A stretch of 64,000 nucleotides of DNA from Elusimicrobiota bacterium (lineage in GTDB: Bacteria > Elusimicrobiota > Elusimicrobia > Elusimicrobiales > UBA9959). A program made the translations under genes and the position numbers. Below, piece after piece: positions 49,293 through 58,265 of this stretch (its first letter is position 1; every line of letters begins with the position of its first letter). The notes under the pieces were generated by a model, which was given only the letters and a program-made list of their open reading frames with translations, did no database searches and had not been told where the DNA came from. The stretch lies in NCBI GenBank assembly GCA_019135865.1, contig JAGVVD010000008.1, forward strand, positions 62,001 to 126,000. Direction: 5' to 3'.

Positions 49293-50486
49293 ATGCAATT
49301 CGCCTATAAAGCCAAGGACGGAACGGGCAAGGTACTGGAAGGCACCGTCGAGGCTTCGGACCAGGCGGCCGCCGTTTCGCGCCTGAGGGGCCAGCGTCTT
49401 ACCGTCGTCGAGATAAGCGCCAAGGCCTCCGGGCCGAAGAAGATAAAGGGCAGGGTCACCTCCAAGGACATCGTGATGTTCTCGCGCCAGCTCTCCACGC
49501 TGGTCTCGGCGGGCGTCCCCATCGTGCAGGGCCTGAGCATCCTCGAGCAGCAGGCCGATAACCCGGCCTTCGGGCACGTACTGACCCAGTTGCGCGGGGA
49601 TATCGAGTCCGGCCTGTCCATCGCCGAGGGCATGCGCAAGCACCCGAAGGCGTTCACCGACCTCTATGTCGCCATGATAAAGGCGGGCGAGATCGGTGGC
49701 ATCCTCGACACGATACTCGAGCGCCTTTCCGCCTACCTCGAGAACTCCGAGGCCCTCAAGGCCAAGGTCAAGAGCGCCATGATGTACCCGGCGGTGGTCC
49801 TCAGCGCCGCGGCGCTGATCACGGTGTTCCTCATAGTCTTCGTCATCCCGATCTTCAAGGACATCTTCGGCGGCTTCGGCGCCGAGCTGCCCTTCCTGAC
49901 GCAGGTCATCATCGACATCTCCGACATGCTCCGCAAGTACATAATCCTGCTGCTGCTGCTCGGCGGCGGCGTTTTCTGGGGGCTCAAAAAGTGGGCCGCC
50001 ACCGAGAAAGGGCAGCGGAAGATAGACGATGTCGCGCTGAAACTGCCCATCTTCGGCATACTGCTCAAGAAGGTCGCGGTGGCCAAGTTCACCCGCACGC
50101 TGGGCACCCTCATAAAGTCAGGTGTTCCCATACTCCAGGGCCTCGAGACCGTGGCGCAGACGGCAGGCAACAAGGTCATCGAGGAGGCCATAAACCAGAG
50201 CCGCGATTCCATCAAGGAGGGCGGACGCATCTCGGACCCGCTCAGGAAGGCCGGCATCTTCCCGCCGATGGTCATACAGATGATCAGCGTCGGAGAGGAG
50301 ACCGGCGCGCTCGACAACATGCTGACCAAGATAGCCGATTTCTACGACCAGGAGGTGGATACGGCCGTGAAAGGCCTTACCTCCATGATCGAGCCGCTCA
50401 TCATGATAATCCTGGGCGTCGTCATCGGCACCATCGTCATAGCGATGATGATGCCGATGTTCGGCCTGGGCGAAATGGTCGGCTGA
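49293..50486 (+). CDS. pilC: Type IV pilus inner-membrane platform protein PilC (GspF family)
   Basis: Platform protein of 397 residues with two T2SSF domains. The first domain contains KDIVMFSRQLSTLVSAGVPIVQGL and IKAGEIGGILDTILERLSAYLE, then the hydrophobic helix VVLSAAALITVFLIVFVIPIF. The second domain contains VAKFTRTLGTLIKSGVPILQGLE and ISVGEETGALDNMLTKIADFY, and ends in the helix IMIILGVVIGTIVIAMMMPMF. SD GGGGGAAGG lies 8 bases before the ATG. The group ends with an intrinsic terminator. Pilins and the secretin are not in the window. Confidence 0.96.
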   Translation: MQFAYKAKDGTGKVLEGTVEASDQAAAVSRLRGQRLTVVEISAKASGPKKIKGRVTSKDIVMFSRQLSTLVSAGVPIVQGLSILEQQADNPAFGHVLTQLRGDIESGLSIAEGMRKHPKAFTDLYVAMIKAGEIGGILDTILERLSAYLENSEALKAKVKSAMMYPAVVLSAAALITVFLIVFVIPIFKDIFGGFGAELPFLTQVIIDISDMLRKYIILLLLLGGGVFWGLKKWAATEKGQRKIDDVALKLPIFGILLKKVAVAKFTRTLGTLIKSGVPILQGLETVAQTAGNKVIEEAINQSRDSIKEGGRISDPLRKAGIFPPMVIQMISVGEETGALDNMLTKIADFYDQEVDTAVKGLTSMIEPLIMIILGVVIGTIVIAMMMPMFGLGEMVG

Positions 50487-50505
50487 GCCCGATCCTTCCG
50501 AAAAA

Positions 50506-50534
50506 GAGCCCGGCTTCCGCCGGGCTTTTTTTTT
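50506..50534. terminator. Bidirectional intrinsic terminator between pilC and ogt
   Basis: Stem AGCCCGGC/GCCGGGCT with loop TTCC, followed by nine T on the plus strand and preceded by AAAAAG, so it can also end the convergent minus-strand ogt transcript, whose stop codon it touches. Confidence 0.93.
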
Positions 50535-50826
50535 ATCGCCTTTCTTTTTCCAGAAGGGCGGCCTTGGCCCGCGTGCCGCCGGGACCGGAGAAGCCGCCCG
50601 GGGACCCGTCGGAGCGTATCACGCGGTGGCAGGGCACCACCGGGGCGAAAGGGTTCTTCCCGAGCGCGTTGCCGACGGCCCTGACGGCGCCGGGGCGGCC
50701 TATCTTCTCCGCTATCCACTTGTAGCTCCGGGTCTCGCCGGGCGGTATAGACATGCAGGCTTTCCACACGGCCCGCTGGAAAGGCGTGTGGGCCCTCATT
50801 TTTTTCAGGACTTCCTTCCTGTTCAT
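50533..50826 (-). CDS. ogt: Methylated-DNA--protein-cysteine methyltransferase family (short form)
   Basis: A 97-residue DNA-binding/active-site domain of the Ogt/MGMT family with no N-terminal ribonuclease-H-like domain. The active-site motif PVVPCHRVI keeps the acceptor Cys, so it is a true transferase type rather than an ATL protein, where Cys is replaced. The helix-turn-helix RSYKWIAEKIGRPGAVRAVGNALGKNP with the Arg finger region is typical. It overlaps the uvrC stop by 4 bases, so it is coupled with nucleotide excision repair. The symbol is by family; the minimal size leaves the substrate open. Confidence 0.88.
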   Translation of the reverse strand: MNRKEVLKKMRAHTPFQRAVWKACMSIPPGETRSYKWIAEKIGRPGAVRAVGNALGKNPFAPVVPCHRVIRSDGSPGGFSGPGGTRAKAALLEKERR

Positions 50827-52193
50827 CGGTCCTCTCCGAGTTCTTCGCCGCCGCGCAGGCGGCGGTGGTAGGCGATGCCGAAGCGATGGGCCTCGTCGCG
50901 CAGGGCCTGCAGCAGGCGCAGCGCCGGGTCGTCCGGCGGCAGGCGCAGCGGCTCCGGCCTGCCGGGGACCATGATCTCCTCGAATTCCTTGGCCAGCGAG
51001 ACGACGGGGAGTCCCGCGCCGGCCGCCCGCGCGGCCGCCAGGGCCGCGGAAAGCTGGCCCCGGCCTCCGTCTATCAGGAGCAGGTCCGGCAACGGTTCCC
51101 CGGTCCTGCGCAGGGCCGCCAGGCGCCGGCCCACGATCTCGCCGATCATCGCGAAGTCGTCCGAGCCTCCCTCGGGCAGGACGGTCCGTATCCTGTAGCG
51201 CCGGTAATGCGCCTTATGGGGCTCCCCGTCGCGGAAGCAGACCGACGAGCCGACGGGCTGCCGGCCGAAGAGGCTCGAGGTGTCGAAGGCCTCTATGTGC
51301 AGCGGGGGGGAGGGGAGGCCGAGCAGTTCCATGAGGCGCGTCGAGCCGCGGCTCCTGTCGACGGTCCAGTCGATGGCCTCCGGTTCGAGCCTGCGCAGCA
51401 GCGTGCGCTCGGACATGTGGTCCAGGGCCGCGAGCATATCGCGGAAGAGGGCGGCGCCCTCGTAATCGCGGGCGCCGGCGCGTCGGGCCATCTCCCGCCG
51501 GAAATCCTTTTCCAGGGCGGAGAAGTCGCCCTCGAAGAAGCGCTTCACGCGCAGCGCCAGCGCGCGGTAGGCCCGGAAAGGGATCAGCCCGTCGCAGGGG
51601 GCGGTGCATTGCCCCGTGTGGTAATAAAGGCAGGCGTCTATGCGCCGCCTGTCCAGCGGCCGCTCCCTCGAGAAATCCCAGCGGCAGCGGCGCAGGTTTA
51701 TGAAGCCCGTCCGCCAGAGATGGGCCAGCAGTTTCTTGAGCGGCTCGGCCTTGGGATAGGGGCCGAAGACCAGGTCGCCCTTCGCGCCGGGCTTCCTGGT
51801 CATGAAGACCCGCGGGAAATCCTCGGACATCGTCAGGCGGACGCGCGCGTAGGACTTGGAGTCCTTCCACATCGCGTTGAAGAAAGGCTGCAGCCGGCCT
51901 ATGAGGTCCCGCTCCAGCAGCAGGGCGTCCTTCTCGCCGGCGCAGGGGATATAGTCGATGACGCGGATGAGCGGGACGAGGTTGGGTATCTTCCAGCCGC
52001 CCTTTTCGGCGGCGCCCTTCATGAAATACTGCGCGACGCGCCGCCGCAGGTCCTTGGCCTTGCCGACGTAGAGGACCGTGCCGGCCGCGTCCTTCATCAG
52101 GTAGACGCCGGGCGAGCGGGGCAGGGCGGCATAGCGCCCTGCACCTGATGAGCCGGAGGCTCCTTGCTCCGGCAGGGAGGTATGGTCCTTCAT
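50823..52193 (-). CDS. uvrC: Short UvrC-like excinuclease subunit (lacks C-terminal HhH)
   Basis: UvrC homologue of 456 residues against about 600 normally. The GIY-YIG nuclease is intact (GVYLM 29-33, LYVGK 41-45, catalytic Arg about 50), then the Cys-containing linker ACLYYHTGQCTAPCDG and the UvrB-binding UVR helices (GARDYEGAALFRDML). The RNase H-like second nuclease has IEAFDTSSL, LLIDGGRGQL and DEAHRFGIAYHRR. The protein ends there, so the tandem helix-hairpin-helix domain is absent. The start at 52193 overlaps the murJ stop (ATGA). Confidence 0.9.
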   Translation of the reverse strand: MKDHTSLPEQGASGSSGAGRYAALPRSPGVYLMKDAAGTVLYVGKAKDLRRRVAQYFMKGAAEKGGWKIPNLVPLIRVIDYIPCAGEKDALLLERDLIGRLQPFFNAMWKDSKSYARVRLTMSEDFPRVFMTRKPGAKGDLVFGPYPKAEPLKKLLAHLWRTGFINLRRCRWDFSRERPLDRRRIDACLYYHTGQCTAPCDGLIPFRAYRALALRVKRFFEGDFSALEKDFRREMARRAGARDYEGAALFRDMLAALDHMSERTLLRRLEPEAIDWTVDRSRGSTRLMELLGLPSPPLHIEAFDTSSLFGRQPVGSSVCFRDGEPHKAHYRRYRIRTVLPEGGSDDFAMIGEIVGRRLAALRRTGEPLPDLLLIDGGRGQLSAALAAARAAGAGLPVVSLAKEFEEIMVPGRPEPLRLPPDDPALRLLQALRDEAHRFGIAYHRRLRGGEELGEDR

Positions 52194-53758
52194 TCCCGCC
52201 CCCCGCGCGGCCCCAGCAGTTCGCGGGGGCCGCCCGCGCCGAGCGCGCGCAGCAGGAGGAAGTAAAGGCCGGCCCCCGCGGGCACCAGCGCCAGGACCGC
52301 CGCCGCGGGCGGCAGGCCGGACATGAGCCGCGCGCCGGCGGAGCAGGCCGCGCCCATCGCCGCGGCGGCGGCCAGCGTTCTGGCGATGAAAAGTCCGAGC
52401 CCCGGGGAGAAAGCGCCCGGGACCCTGCGCGCCAGCAGGACCGCGAAGACCGCTCCCGCCGCGAGGGAACTGGCGGAAGTGGCCAGCGTCAGCCCGGGAG
52501 CGCCGAGGGGCCCGGCCAGCAGCAGGCACAGTCCCGCGTTGAGGACCAGCTGCGCGCCGGCGACGGCCAGCGGGGTGGTCAGGTCCCCCAGGGCGTAGAA
52601 GACCGAGGACGCCAGTTTGTTGAGCGCGTAGCCGGCGAGCCCCGCGGAAAGGCAGGCCAGCACCGCGGCCGTCAGGGCGCTCATCTCGGGGGTGAACCTG
52701 CCGTGCTCGAAGAGCGCGCGGGTGACGGGCAGCGCCAGCGCGACGAGCCCCGCGGTGGAAGGGAAGATCACCAGCGCCGTCAGGCGGAAGGCCGAGTCCA
52801 GCGTGGAGCGGAACCGCGCCGGGTCGCTTCGCAGCAGTCCGCCGGAGAGCGACGGGAGGGTCACCGCGGCGGACGCCGCGGCGAAAAGGGAAACGGGGAA
52901 CTGGGTGAGCCTGGCGGCGTTATGTATCGCCGTTATCGAGCCGGGCTCCATGAAACTGGCGAAAAAGGCGTTGACCAGCAGGGCCAGCTGGTCCTGGGCG
53001 GCGGCCAGCAGCGCGGGGACCGCCAGTATCAGCAGTCTCAGGGCCGCGGGATCTCCCAGCGGGGAGGAGAAGCGCGGCCGGTATCCCGCCCGGACCGCCG
53101 CCGGCACCAGCAGGGCGCAATGCAGCAGCCCGGAAGCCGAGGCCGCTATGGCCAGGCCCGTCATTTTCTCTTCCATGCTGAATCCCTCGCCCAGCGGCGA
53201 AGCCGCCAGTCCCAGGTAGAGCAGCGATACTATCGAGAAGGACGCCGCCGCGGCCTGCGGCAGGAAGAAGCGTTTTTCGGTGTTCAGGGCGCCCTGCAGC
53301 AGCGCCGAGGCCGCCACCAGCACGACATGCGGCAGCAGTACGGCGGTAAGCAGGACGGTCGTTCTCAGCAGAACCGGGTCCGAGGCGAACCCCCTGGCGG
53401 TCAGCAGCACCAGTTCTTCCCTGAAAAAGAAGGCCAGCAGGCCGAGAGCCGAGGCGGCCGTTATGGCCAGGGTCCAGGCCGAGGCGAAGAACGCCGGCCC
53501 CCGCCCGGCCCCGCGCTCCGCGGCCAGGGCCGGTACGAAAGCCGCGTTGACGGACCCCTCGCCTACCGCGCGGCGGAAGATGTTGACCACTCTGAAAGCC
53601 GCGTAATAAGCGTCCGAGAGCCAGCCGGCGCCGAAAAAAGCCACCATGGCCGCGTCGCGGAGATAGCCGAAGACCTTGGAGACCAGCGAGCCGGAGGCGA
53701 ACCTCAGGACCTGCCCGCCGAAAGAGCGGGAGGCGCCGGCGGTTGATTCAGCGGTCAT
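52190..53758 (-). CDS. murJ: Lipid II flippase MurJ
   Basis: MOP-superfamily flippase of 522 residues with about 14 helices. The start SKVFGYLRDAAMVAFFGAGWLSDAYYAAFRVVNIFRR matches the conserved MurJ N-terminus (RxxGxxRDxxxAxxFGAGxxxDAFxxAxxxPNxxRR). GSVNAAFVPAL (GAxxxAFVPxF) and the central Arg/Asp segments also match. It flips lipid-linked peptidoglycan precursor across the inner membrane. It heads the murJ-uvrC-ogt unit. The gap to rpsT is only 23 bases, so its promoter must overlap rpsT coding sequence. Confidence 0.95.
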   Translation of the reverse strand: MTAESTAGASRSFGGQVLRFASGSLVSKVFGYLRDAAMVAFFGAGWLSDAYYAAFRVVNIFRRAVGEGSVNAAFVPALAAERGAGRGPAFFASAWTLAITAASALGLLAFFFREELVLLTARGFASDPVLLRTTVLLTAVLLPHVVLVAASALLQGALNTEKRFFLPQAAAASFSIVSLLYLGLAASPLGEGFSMEEKMTGLAIAASASGLLHCALLVPAAVRAGYRPRFSSPLGDPAALRLLILAVPALLAAAQDQLALLVNAFFASFMEPGSITAIHNAARLTQFPVSLFAAASAAVTLPSLSGGLLRSDPARFRSTLDSAFRLTALVIFPSTAGLVALALPVTRALFEHGRFTPEMSALTAAVLACLSAGLAGYALNKLASSVFYALGDLTTPLAVAGAQLVLNAGLCLLLAGPLGAPGLTLATSASSLAAGAVFAVLLARRVPGAFSPGLGLFIARTLAAAAAMGAACSAGARLMSGLPPAAAVLALVPAGAGLYFLLLRALGAGGPRELLGPRGGRE

Positions 53759-53772
53759 AAAAATAATAGACT
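53743..53772 (+). promoter_or_regulatory. Candidate rpsT promoter giving an almost leaderless mRNA
   Basis: TTGATT (53743-53748), 18 bases, TAGACT (53767-53772). The -35 lies in murJ coding sequence. Transcription would begin about 3 bases before the rpsT ATG (53782), which has no Shine-Dalgarno. Confidence 0.45.
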
Positions 53773-53781
53773 ATACGCCAT

Positions 53782-54072
53782 ATGGCTAAGTTAAAGACCG
53801 GCAGGCACACCAGTGCCATCAAAGCGTGGAGGCAGTCCGAGCGCCGCGCCGCCCGCAACAGGGGCGTTAAATCCAAGATCCACGACGTTTCCAGGGAGTT
53901 CAATGCCCTTACCGGCAAGAAGGACATTGAGGCCGCCCGGAAGCTTCTGCCCAAGGTGTATTCCCTTCTTGACAAAGCGGCCAAGAAAGGGACCATACAC
54001 TGGAAATCCGCGTCGCGCAAGAAGGCGAGGCTCGCCCAGCGCGTGCGCAAGATAGCGCAGAACCCGTCCTGA
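53782..54072 (+). CDS. rpsT: 30S ribosomal protein S20
   Basis: S20/bTHX-type small-subunit protein, 96 residues, highly basic. Family marks: KTGRHTSAIKAWRQSERRAARNRGVKSKI at the N-terminus (KRxRQSxKRRxRNxxxKSxxKT pattern), ARKLLPKVYSLLDKAAKKGTIHWKSASRKKARLAQRV at the C-terminus (LDKAAxKGxIHxNxAxRKKSRL). It is monocistronic, between divergent murJ and convergent holA. In many bacteria S20 is autoregulated; no leader is available for that here. Confidence 0.97.
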   Translation: MAKLKTGRHTSAIKAWRQSERRAARNRGVKSKIHDVSREFNALTGKKDIEAARKLLPKVYSLLDKAAKKGTIHWKSASRKKARLAQRVRKIAQNPS

Positions 54073-54090
54073 ACCTCGGACGCTCCGTCC

Positions 54091-54120
54091 GGCGCGCGCA
54101 GGGGAGACCCTCCGCGCGCC
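54091..54120. terminator. GC-rich hairpin between rpsT and holA
   Basis: Arms GGCGCGCG and CGCGCGCC with inner AGGG/CCCT pairing, 19 bases after the rpsT stop and 41 before the convergent holA stop. There is no T-run, so termination would be inefficient or Rho-aided. Confidence 0.45.
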
Positions 54121-54160
54121 GCGGTCATTTCCGCCGGCCGCGCCCGCAAAACGGGCCCGT

Positions 54161-55138
54161 TCATCTAAGGATCGAATAAAGCACGCCCCGCAGGACCAGC
54201 GCGGGGTCCCTGCCCGACGACGATTTCAGCAGCGTTTCCGCCTCCAGGCAGAGCCGCAGCGCTTCGGCCAGCTTCTCATCGCTGTAAAGGCGGGCCGCCG
54301 AGGCCATGGCCCGCATGTAGCCGCCGCCGCTCCACCCGCCGTACTGTCCCGTGCCCTGCTTCTTGAATCGCAGCAGCCTTTCAAGCGAGCCCGAGACCCT
54401 GTAAAGTATGCCCAGCGGCTCTTCGCCGTCGGCCAGCATCCTGTCGAGGATGCCGGCGGAGCCGGCGCGGTCGCGTTCCATCAGCGCGTTCGAGAGTTCG
54501 AAAGGGCCCAGCTCCCGGGAGAACCCGGCCGATTCCGCCACGTCCTCCTCCGTGATACGGCCCTTGCTGCCGTGGCGCAGCAGCGCCAGCTTCTCCGCCT
54601 CCTGGCGCAGGGCCAGCGAGTCGGTGCCGGCCAGTTCGACCATCATGGCCGCGGCTTCGCGCGAGACGGTCAGGCCGTCGCGCTGCAGCATGGCGGCGAA
54701 GAAGGAGGCGGCCTCGGCCGGGAAGAGCTGCTTGAAGGACGCGGCCGCGCCGGCCCTGGAGCAGGGGTCGTAGAGCGGGTCGGCCCTGTCCTGCTTCCTG
54801 TCGGAAATTATGACCAGCGAGGCGTCGGGATTGGGGGAAGAAAGGTACTCGAGTATGCCTTCCAGCTCCTCGGAGTTGGCCTTCTCGGCGCCGCGCAGCA
54901 CCACCAGCCGGCGGCTGGCGGCCATCGGCGGCGTCATGGCCTGCAGTATGGCCTGGCGGGAACCGCCCTTGCCGGCCGGGAACTCCGAGAAATTGAAGGC
55001 GTCGGGCTTGAGGCGCGAGAGCAGGAGCTCCATCGCCCTCTCCTTGAGGTACTTCTCCTCGCCGCAGAGGTAATAGACCGGGCGGAGGGAGCCGCTCTCC
55101 CATTCCGCTCTCAACTGTTCCTGCGTAAGCGAAGGCAT
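54161..55138 (-). CDS. holA: DNA polymerase III subunit delta
   Basis: HolA-like clamp-loader wrench, 325 residues. Start LRAEWESGSLRPVYYLCGEEKYLKERAMELLLSRL matches the HolA N-terminus (YLLxGxExxLxxE). The segment RRLVVLRGAEKANSEELEGILEYLSSPNPDASLVII and the C-terminal helical collar (ELSNALMERDRAGSAGILDRMLADGEEPLGILYRVSGSLERLLRFK) follow. It lies one base after the lptE stop and is the last gene of the long minus-strand run from the right edge; lptE-holA adjacency is common in bacteria. Confidence 0.93.
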   Translation of the reverse strand: MPSLTQEQLRAEWESGSLRPVYYLCGEEKYLKERAMELLLSRLKPDAFNFSEFPAGKGGSRQAILQAMTPPMAASRRLVVLRGAEKANSEELEGILEYLSSPNPDASLVIISDRKQDRADPLYDPCSRAGAAASFKQLFPAEAASFFAAMLQRDGLTVSREAAAMMVELAGTDSLALRQEAEKLALLRHGSKGRITEEDVAESAGFSRELGPFELSNALMERDRAGSAGILDRMLADGEEPLGILYRVSGSLERLLRFKKQGTGQYGGWSGGGYMRAMASAARLYSDEKLAEALRLCLEAETLLKSSSGRDPALVLRGVLYSILR

Positions 55139-55139
55139 A

Positions 55140-55715
55140 TCAGGGGGCTTTGGACGGCTCCGGTATGGCCCCGGGGACCTTCTTCTGCGAGGCGCTGCCC
55201 GCCGCGCCGAAACCCTCCACCGTGCGCTTCACTATGTCCTTGGCGAGGATCTCCCAGAGGTATTCGCGGGCGCTTTCCTCGGTGAGCCCGCCGGGCAGGG
55301 TGGGCCCGGAATACATCTTGGTCGCCTGCATCGCCGGTTCCTCCCAGAGATAGCGGTTGGCCTCGCGGTCGAGCAGGCGCACGTTCACCAGGACATTGAG
55401 CTTGTAGACGGTGGGCACCAGGTTCACGTCGTACTGTATCGGCGTGAGTATGTAATGGGTTATCTCCCCGACTATGACGCCCTCCGCTCCGCTCTCCTGC
55501 ACCACGCCGTACTCGCCGTTCTTGAGGAACTCGTCTATGGTCTTGAGCGTCAGTTTCTCCTCGAGGCCGAACTGCTGCGTCCTGTTGACGAAAGGCCGTA
55601 CCGCGATGCGCTTGATATGCTGCGGCAGCTTCTGCTCGGCCGGCCGGTAGACCACGTCGGGCCCTCCGGCGCAGGCCGAGAGCAGGAACGCGGACGCTAT
55701 AGCTAGTTTCTTCAT
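55140..55715 (-). CDS. lptE: LptE-like LPS-assembly lipoprotein
   Basis: A 191-residue lipoprotein: MKKLAIASAFLLSACAGG with lipobox Cys15. It continues with LPQHIKRIAVRPFVNRTQQFGLEEKLTLKTIDEFLKNGEYGVV, the typical LptE/LptE-like fold start (I.VP.F.N.T...GLE..LT..i..ef...), and IVGEITHYILTPIQYD. LptE plugs LptD to insert lipopolysaccharide in the outer membrane. Starting at 55715 keeps the signal peptide intact. The position between leuS and holA matches the usual LptE neighbourhood. Confidence 0.87.
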   Translation of the reverse strand: MKKLAIASAFLLSACAGGPDVVYRPAEQKLPQHIKRIAVRPFVNRTQQFGLEEKLTLKTIDEFLKNGEYGVVQESGAEGVIVGEITHYILTPIQYDVNLVPTVYKLNVLVNVRLLDREANRYLWEEPAMQATKMYSGPTLPGGLTEESAREYLWEILAKDIVKRTVEGFGAAGSASQKKVPGAIPEPSKAP

Positions 55716-55745
55716 ATTTCTCCCCTTGTATCCCCTGTCCACCCT

Positions 55746-58265
55746 TTATTTGACGACTATGCTCACCAGGCGGCCGGGCACGACTATGGTCTTTACGATG
55801 GTCTTGCCGGCCGTATGCGCCGCCGCGGCCTCGAGGGCCAGGCGTTTGAGCTCGTCCTGCGGCGTGGTCTCTTTCACGTGCAGCTTTTCGCGTATCTTGC
55901 CGTTTATCTGCACGGGTATCTCTATCGTTCGCGACGCTATGACCGACTTGTCGGCCTCAGGCCACGGCCGCTTCATCAGCGTGCCCTGCCCGCCCGAGAC
56001 TTCCCAGAGCTCGTCGGCGATATGCGGCGCGAACGGGTGCAGCAGCGTGATGAAGGTCTCGTAATCCTCGCGGGAGGTTTCCTCCTGCTCGGTCAGCCTG
56101 TTCAGGTAGACCATCAGCGCGGAGATGGCCGTGTTGAACTTGAGCGCCTCTATATCGGAGCCGACCTTCTCTATGGTCTGGTGGCGCAGTATCAGGTCCT
56201 GCTCCTCCGCCGGCTTGTCCGTCAGCGCGCCGGCGCGTTCCAGGCCCCAGGCATAGGCGCGTTTGAGGAAACGGTAAACTCCCTCTATGCCGCGCAGGTT
56301 CCAGGGCTTGGAGTCCTCCAGCGAGCCCATGAACATTTCGTAGAGGCGGAAGGCGTCGGCGCCGTAGCGTTCCACCACCTCGTCCGGGTTTATTACGTTC
56401 TTCTTGGACTTGGACATCTTCTCGACCATCGGTTTCAGCGTCTCGCCCTCCGGGGTTTTCGCTGTGCCGTCCTCGGCGATGTCGAGTTCCTTGTAGCCGC
56501 GGTAGACTCCTTTGCCGTCGCGGTAGGCGTAGGCCAGTATCATGCCGGGGTGAACCAGCTTTTTAAAAGGTTCGCTGGTGGAGACGTGGCCCAGGTCGAA
56601 CAGCACCTTGTGCCAGAACCGGGCGTAGAGCAGATGCAGCACGGCGTGTTCGGCCCCGCCGATGTAGAGATCCACCGGCATCCAGGCCTTCTCGAGCTCC
56701 TTGTCCACGAAAACTTTCTCGTTCTTCGGGTCTATGTAACGCAGGTAATACCAGCAGGAACCCGCCCACTGCGGCATGGTATTTGTCTCGCGCTTGGCGG
56801 GGCCGCCGCAGGACGGGCACTTGGTGTTTACCCAGCTGTCTATGGCCGCGAGGGGGGATTCCCCGGTGCCGGTGGGTTCGTATTTCTCCACCTCGGGCAG
56901 CAGCACGGGCAGCTCGCTCTCCGGCACCGGCACAATTCCGCACTTCGGGCAATGCACCAAAGGTATAGGCTCCCCCCAGTAGTGCTGGCGGGAGAAGACC
57001 CAGTCGCGCAGTTTGAAGTTGACCTTGGCCTTGCCTATCCCTTTTTCTTCCAGCCAGGCGATGATCTTTTTCTTGGCCTCGGGGGTCGGGAGCCCGGTGA
57101 TGACGCCGGAATTTATCGAGGTGCCGTCGCCGCAGAAGGCGCCCTCGCCCTTCCAGCCGGCCGGGGGCTGGAGGACTTCCACTATCTTCAGCCCGAACTT
57201 CACCGCGAACTCGTGGTCGCGGTCGTCGTGGGCGGGCACGGCCATGATGGCGCCGGTGCCGTAGGTAGTAAGAACATAGTCGGCCACCCAGACCGGGATC
57301 TTCTCGCCGTTGACCGGATTGACCGCGTAGGCGCCGGTGAACACTCCGGTCTTGTCCTTGGCCAGCTCGGTGCGCTCCAGGTCGCTCTTGTTGGCGGCGG
57401 CGGCGACATAGGCTTCCACGGCCGCCTTCTGCTCCGTAGTGGTCAGCCGGGCGACGAAGGGATGCTCTGGCGCGAGCACCATGTAGGTGGCGCCGTAGAG
57501 GGTGTCGGGGCGGGTGGTGAAGACTCGGATCTTCTCGCCTATGGAAGGGGCTTCGAAGTCCACCTCGGCGCCCTCGGAGCGGCCTATCCAGTTTTTCTGC
57601 ATCAGGCGGGTGGAATGAGGCCAGTTCGTGCCCGCCAGGTCGGCAAGCAGACGGTCGGCGTAGGCCGTGATCTTCAGCATCCACTGCCGGAGGTTCTTCT
57701 TCTCTATGGGGGTCTCGCAGCGGTCGCACTTGCCCTGGAAGACCTCTTCGTTGGCCAGGCCGGTCTTGCACCTGGGACACCAGTTTATCGGCATCGTGGC
57801 TTCGTAGGCCAGCCCCTTCTTGTAGAGTTGCAGGAAGATCCACTGCGTCCACCTGTAGTAGGCGGGATCCGTAGTATACATCTCGCGGTCCCAGTCGTAG
57901 GAAAAGCCGAGCGAATTTATCTGCCGTTTGAAATTGGTGCAGTTTTTTTCCGTGGTTATGCGCGGGTGCACGCCGGTGGAGATGGCGTAGTTCTCGGCGG
58001 GCAGGCCGAAGGCGTCCCAGCCCATCGGGTGCAGCACCTCGAAGCCCTTCATGCGCTTGTAGCGGCAGAGTATGTCGGTGGCCGTGTAGCCCTCGGGATG
58101 GCCGACATGCAGGCCGTCGCCCGACGGGTACGGGAACATGTCGAGGCAGTAGAACTTGGGCTTGCCGGGCAGGCGGGCGGTCTTGAAAGCGCCCGTCTCG
58201 CGCCACTTCTTCTGCTGGCGGGCGTCTATCTCCTGGAAGGTGCGGGCGTTCGTTTCGGTCTTCAC
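55746..58265 (-). CDS. leuS: Leucine--tRNA ligase
   Basis: Bacterial LeuRS of 839 residues. HIGH is [16 protein letters not shown] is [22 protein letters not shown], the editing domain contains [20 protein letters not shown] and the zinc-like Cys clusters CPRC...CDRC and CPSC are visible. The start is a GTG at 58265, chosen because GGAGG lies 8 bases upstream and the GTGA overlaps the stop of the upstream gene; the preceding in-frame codons belong to that gene's region. Confidence 0.97.
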   Translation of the reverse strand: MKTETNARTFQEIDARQQKKWRETGAFKTARLPGKPKFYCLDMFPYPSGDGLHVGHPEGYTATDILCRYKRMKGFEVLHPMGWDAFGLPAENYAISTGVHPRITTEKNCTNFKRQINSLGFSYDWDREMYTTDPAYYRWTQWIFLQLYKKGLAYEATMPINWCPRCKTGLANEEVFQGKCDRCETPIEKKNLRQWMLKITAYADRLLADLAGTNWPHSTRLMQKNWIGRSEGAEVDFEAPSIGEKIRVFTTRPDTLYGATYMVLAPEHPFVARLTTTEQKAAVEAYVAAAANKSDLERTELAKDKTGVFTGAYAVNPVNGEKIPVWVADYVLTTYGTGAIMAVPAHDDRDHEFAVKFGLKIVEVLQPPAGWKGEGAFCGDGTSINSGVITGLPTPEAKKKIIAWLEEKGIGKAKVNFKLRDWVFSRQHYWGEPIPLVHCPKCGIVPVPESELPVLLPEVEKYEPTGTGESPLAAIDSWVNTKCPSCGGPAKRETNTMPQWAGSCWYYLRYIDPKNEKVFVDKELEKAWMPVDLYIGGAEHAVLHLLYARFWHKVLFDLGHVSTSEPFKKLVHPGMILAYAYRDGKGVYRGYKELDIAEDGTAKTPEGETLKPMVEKMSKSKKNVINPDEVVERYGADAFRLYEMFMGSLEDSKPWNLRGIEGVYRFLKRAYAWGLERAGALTDKPAEEQDLILRHQTIEKVGSDIEALKFNTAISALMVYLNRLTEQEETSREDYETFITLLHPFAPHIADELWEVSGGQGTLMKRPWPEADKSVIASRTIEIPVQINGKIREKLHVKETTPQDELKRLALEAAAAHTAGKTIVKTIVVPGRLVSIVVK

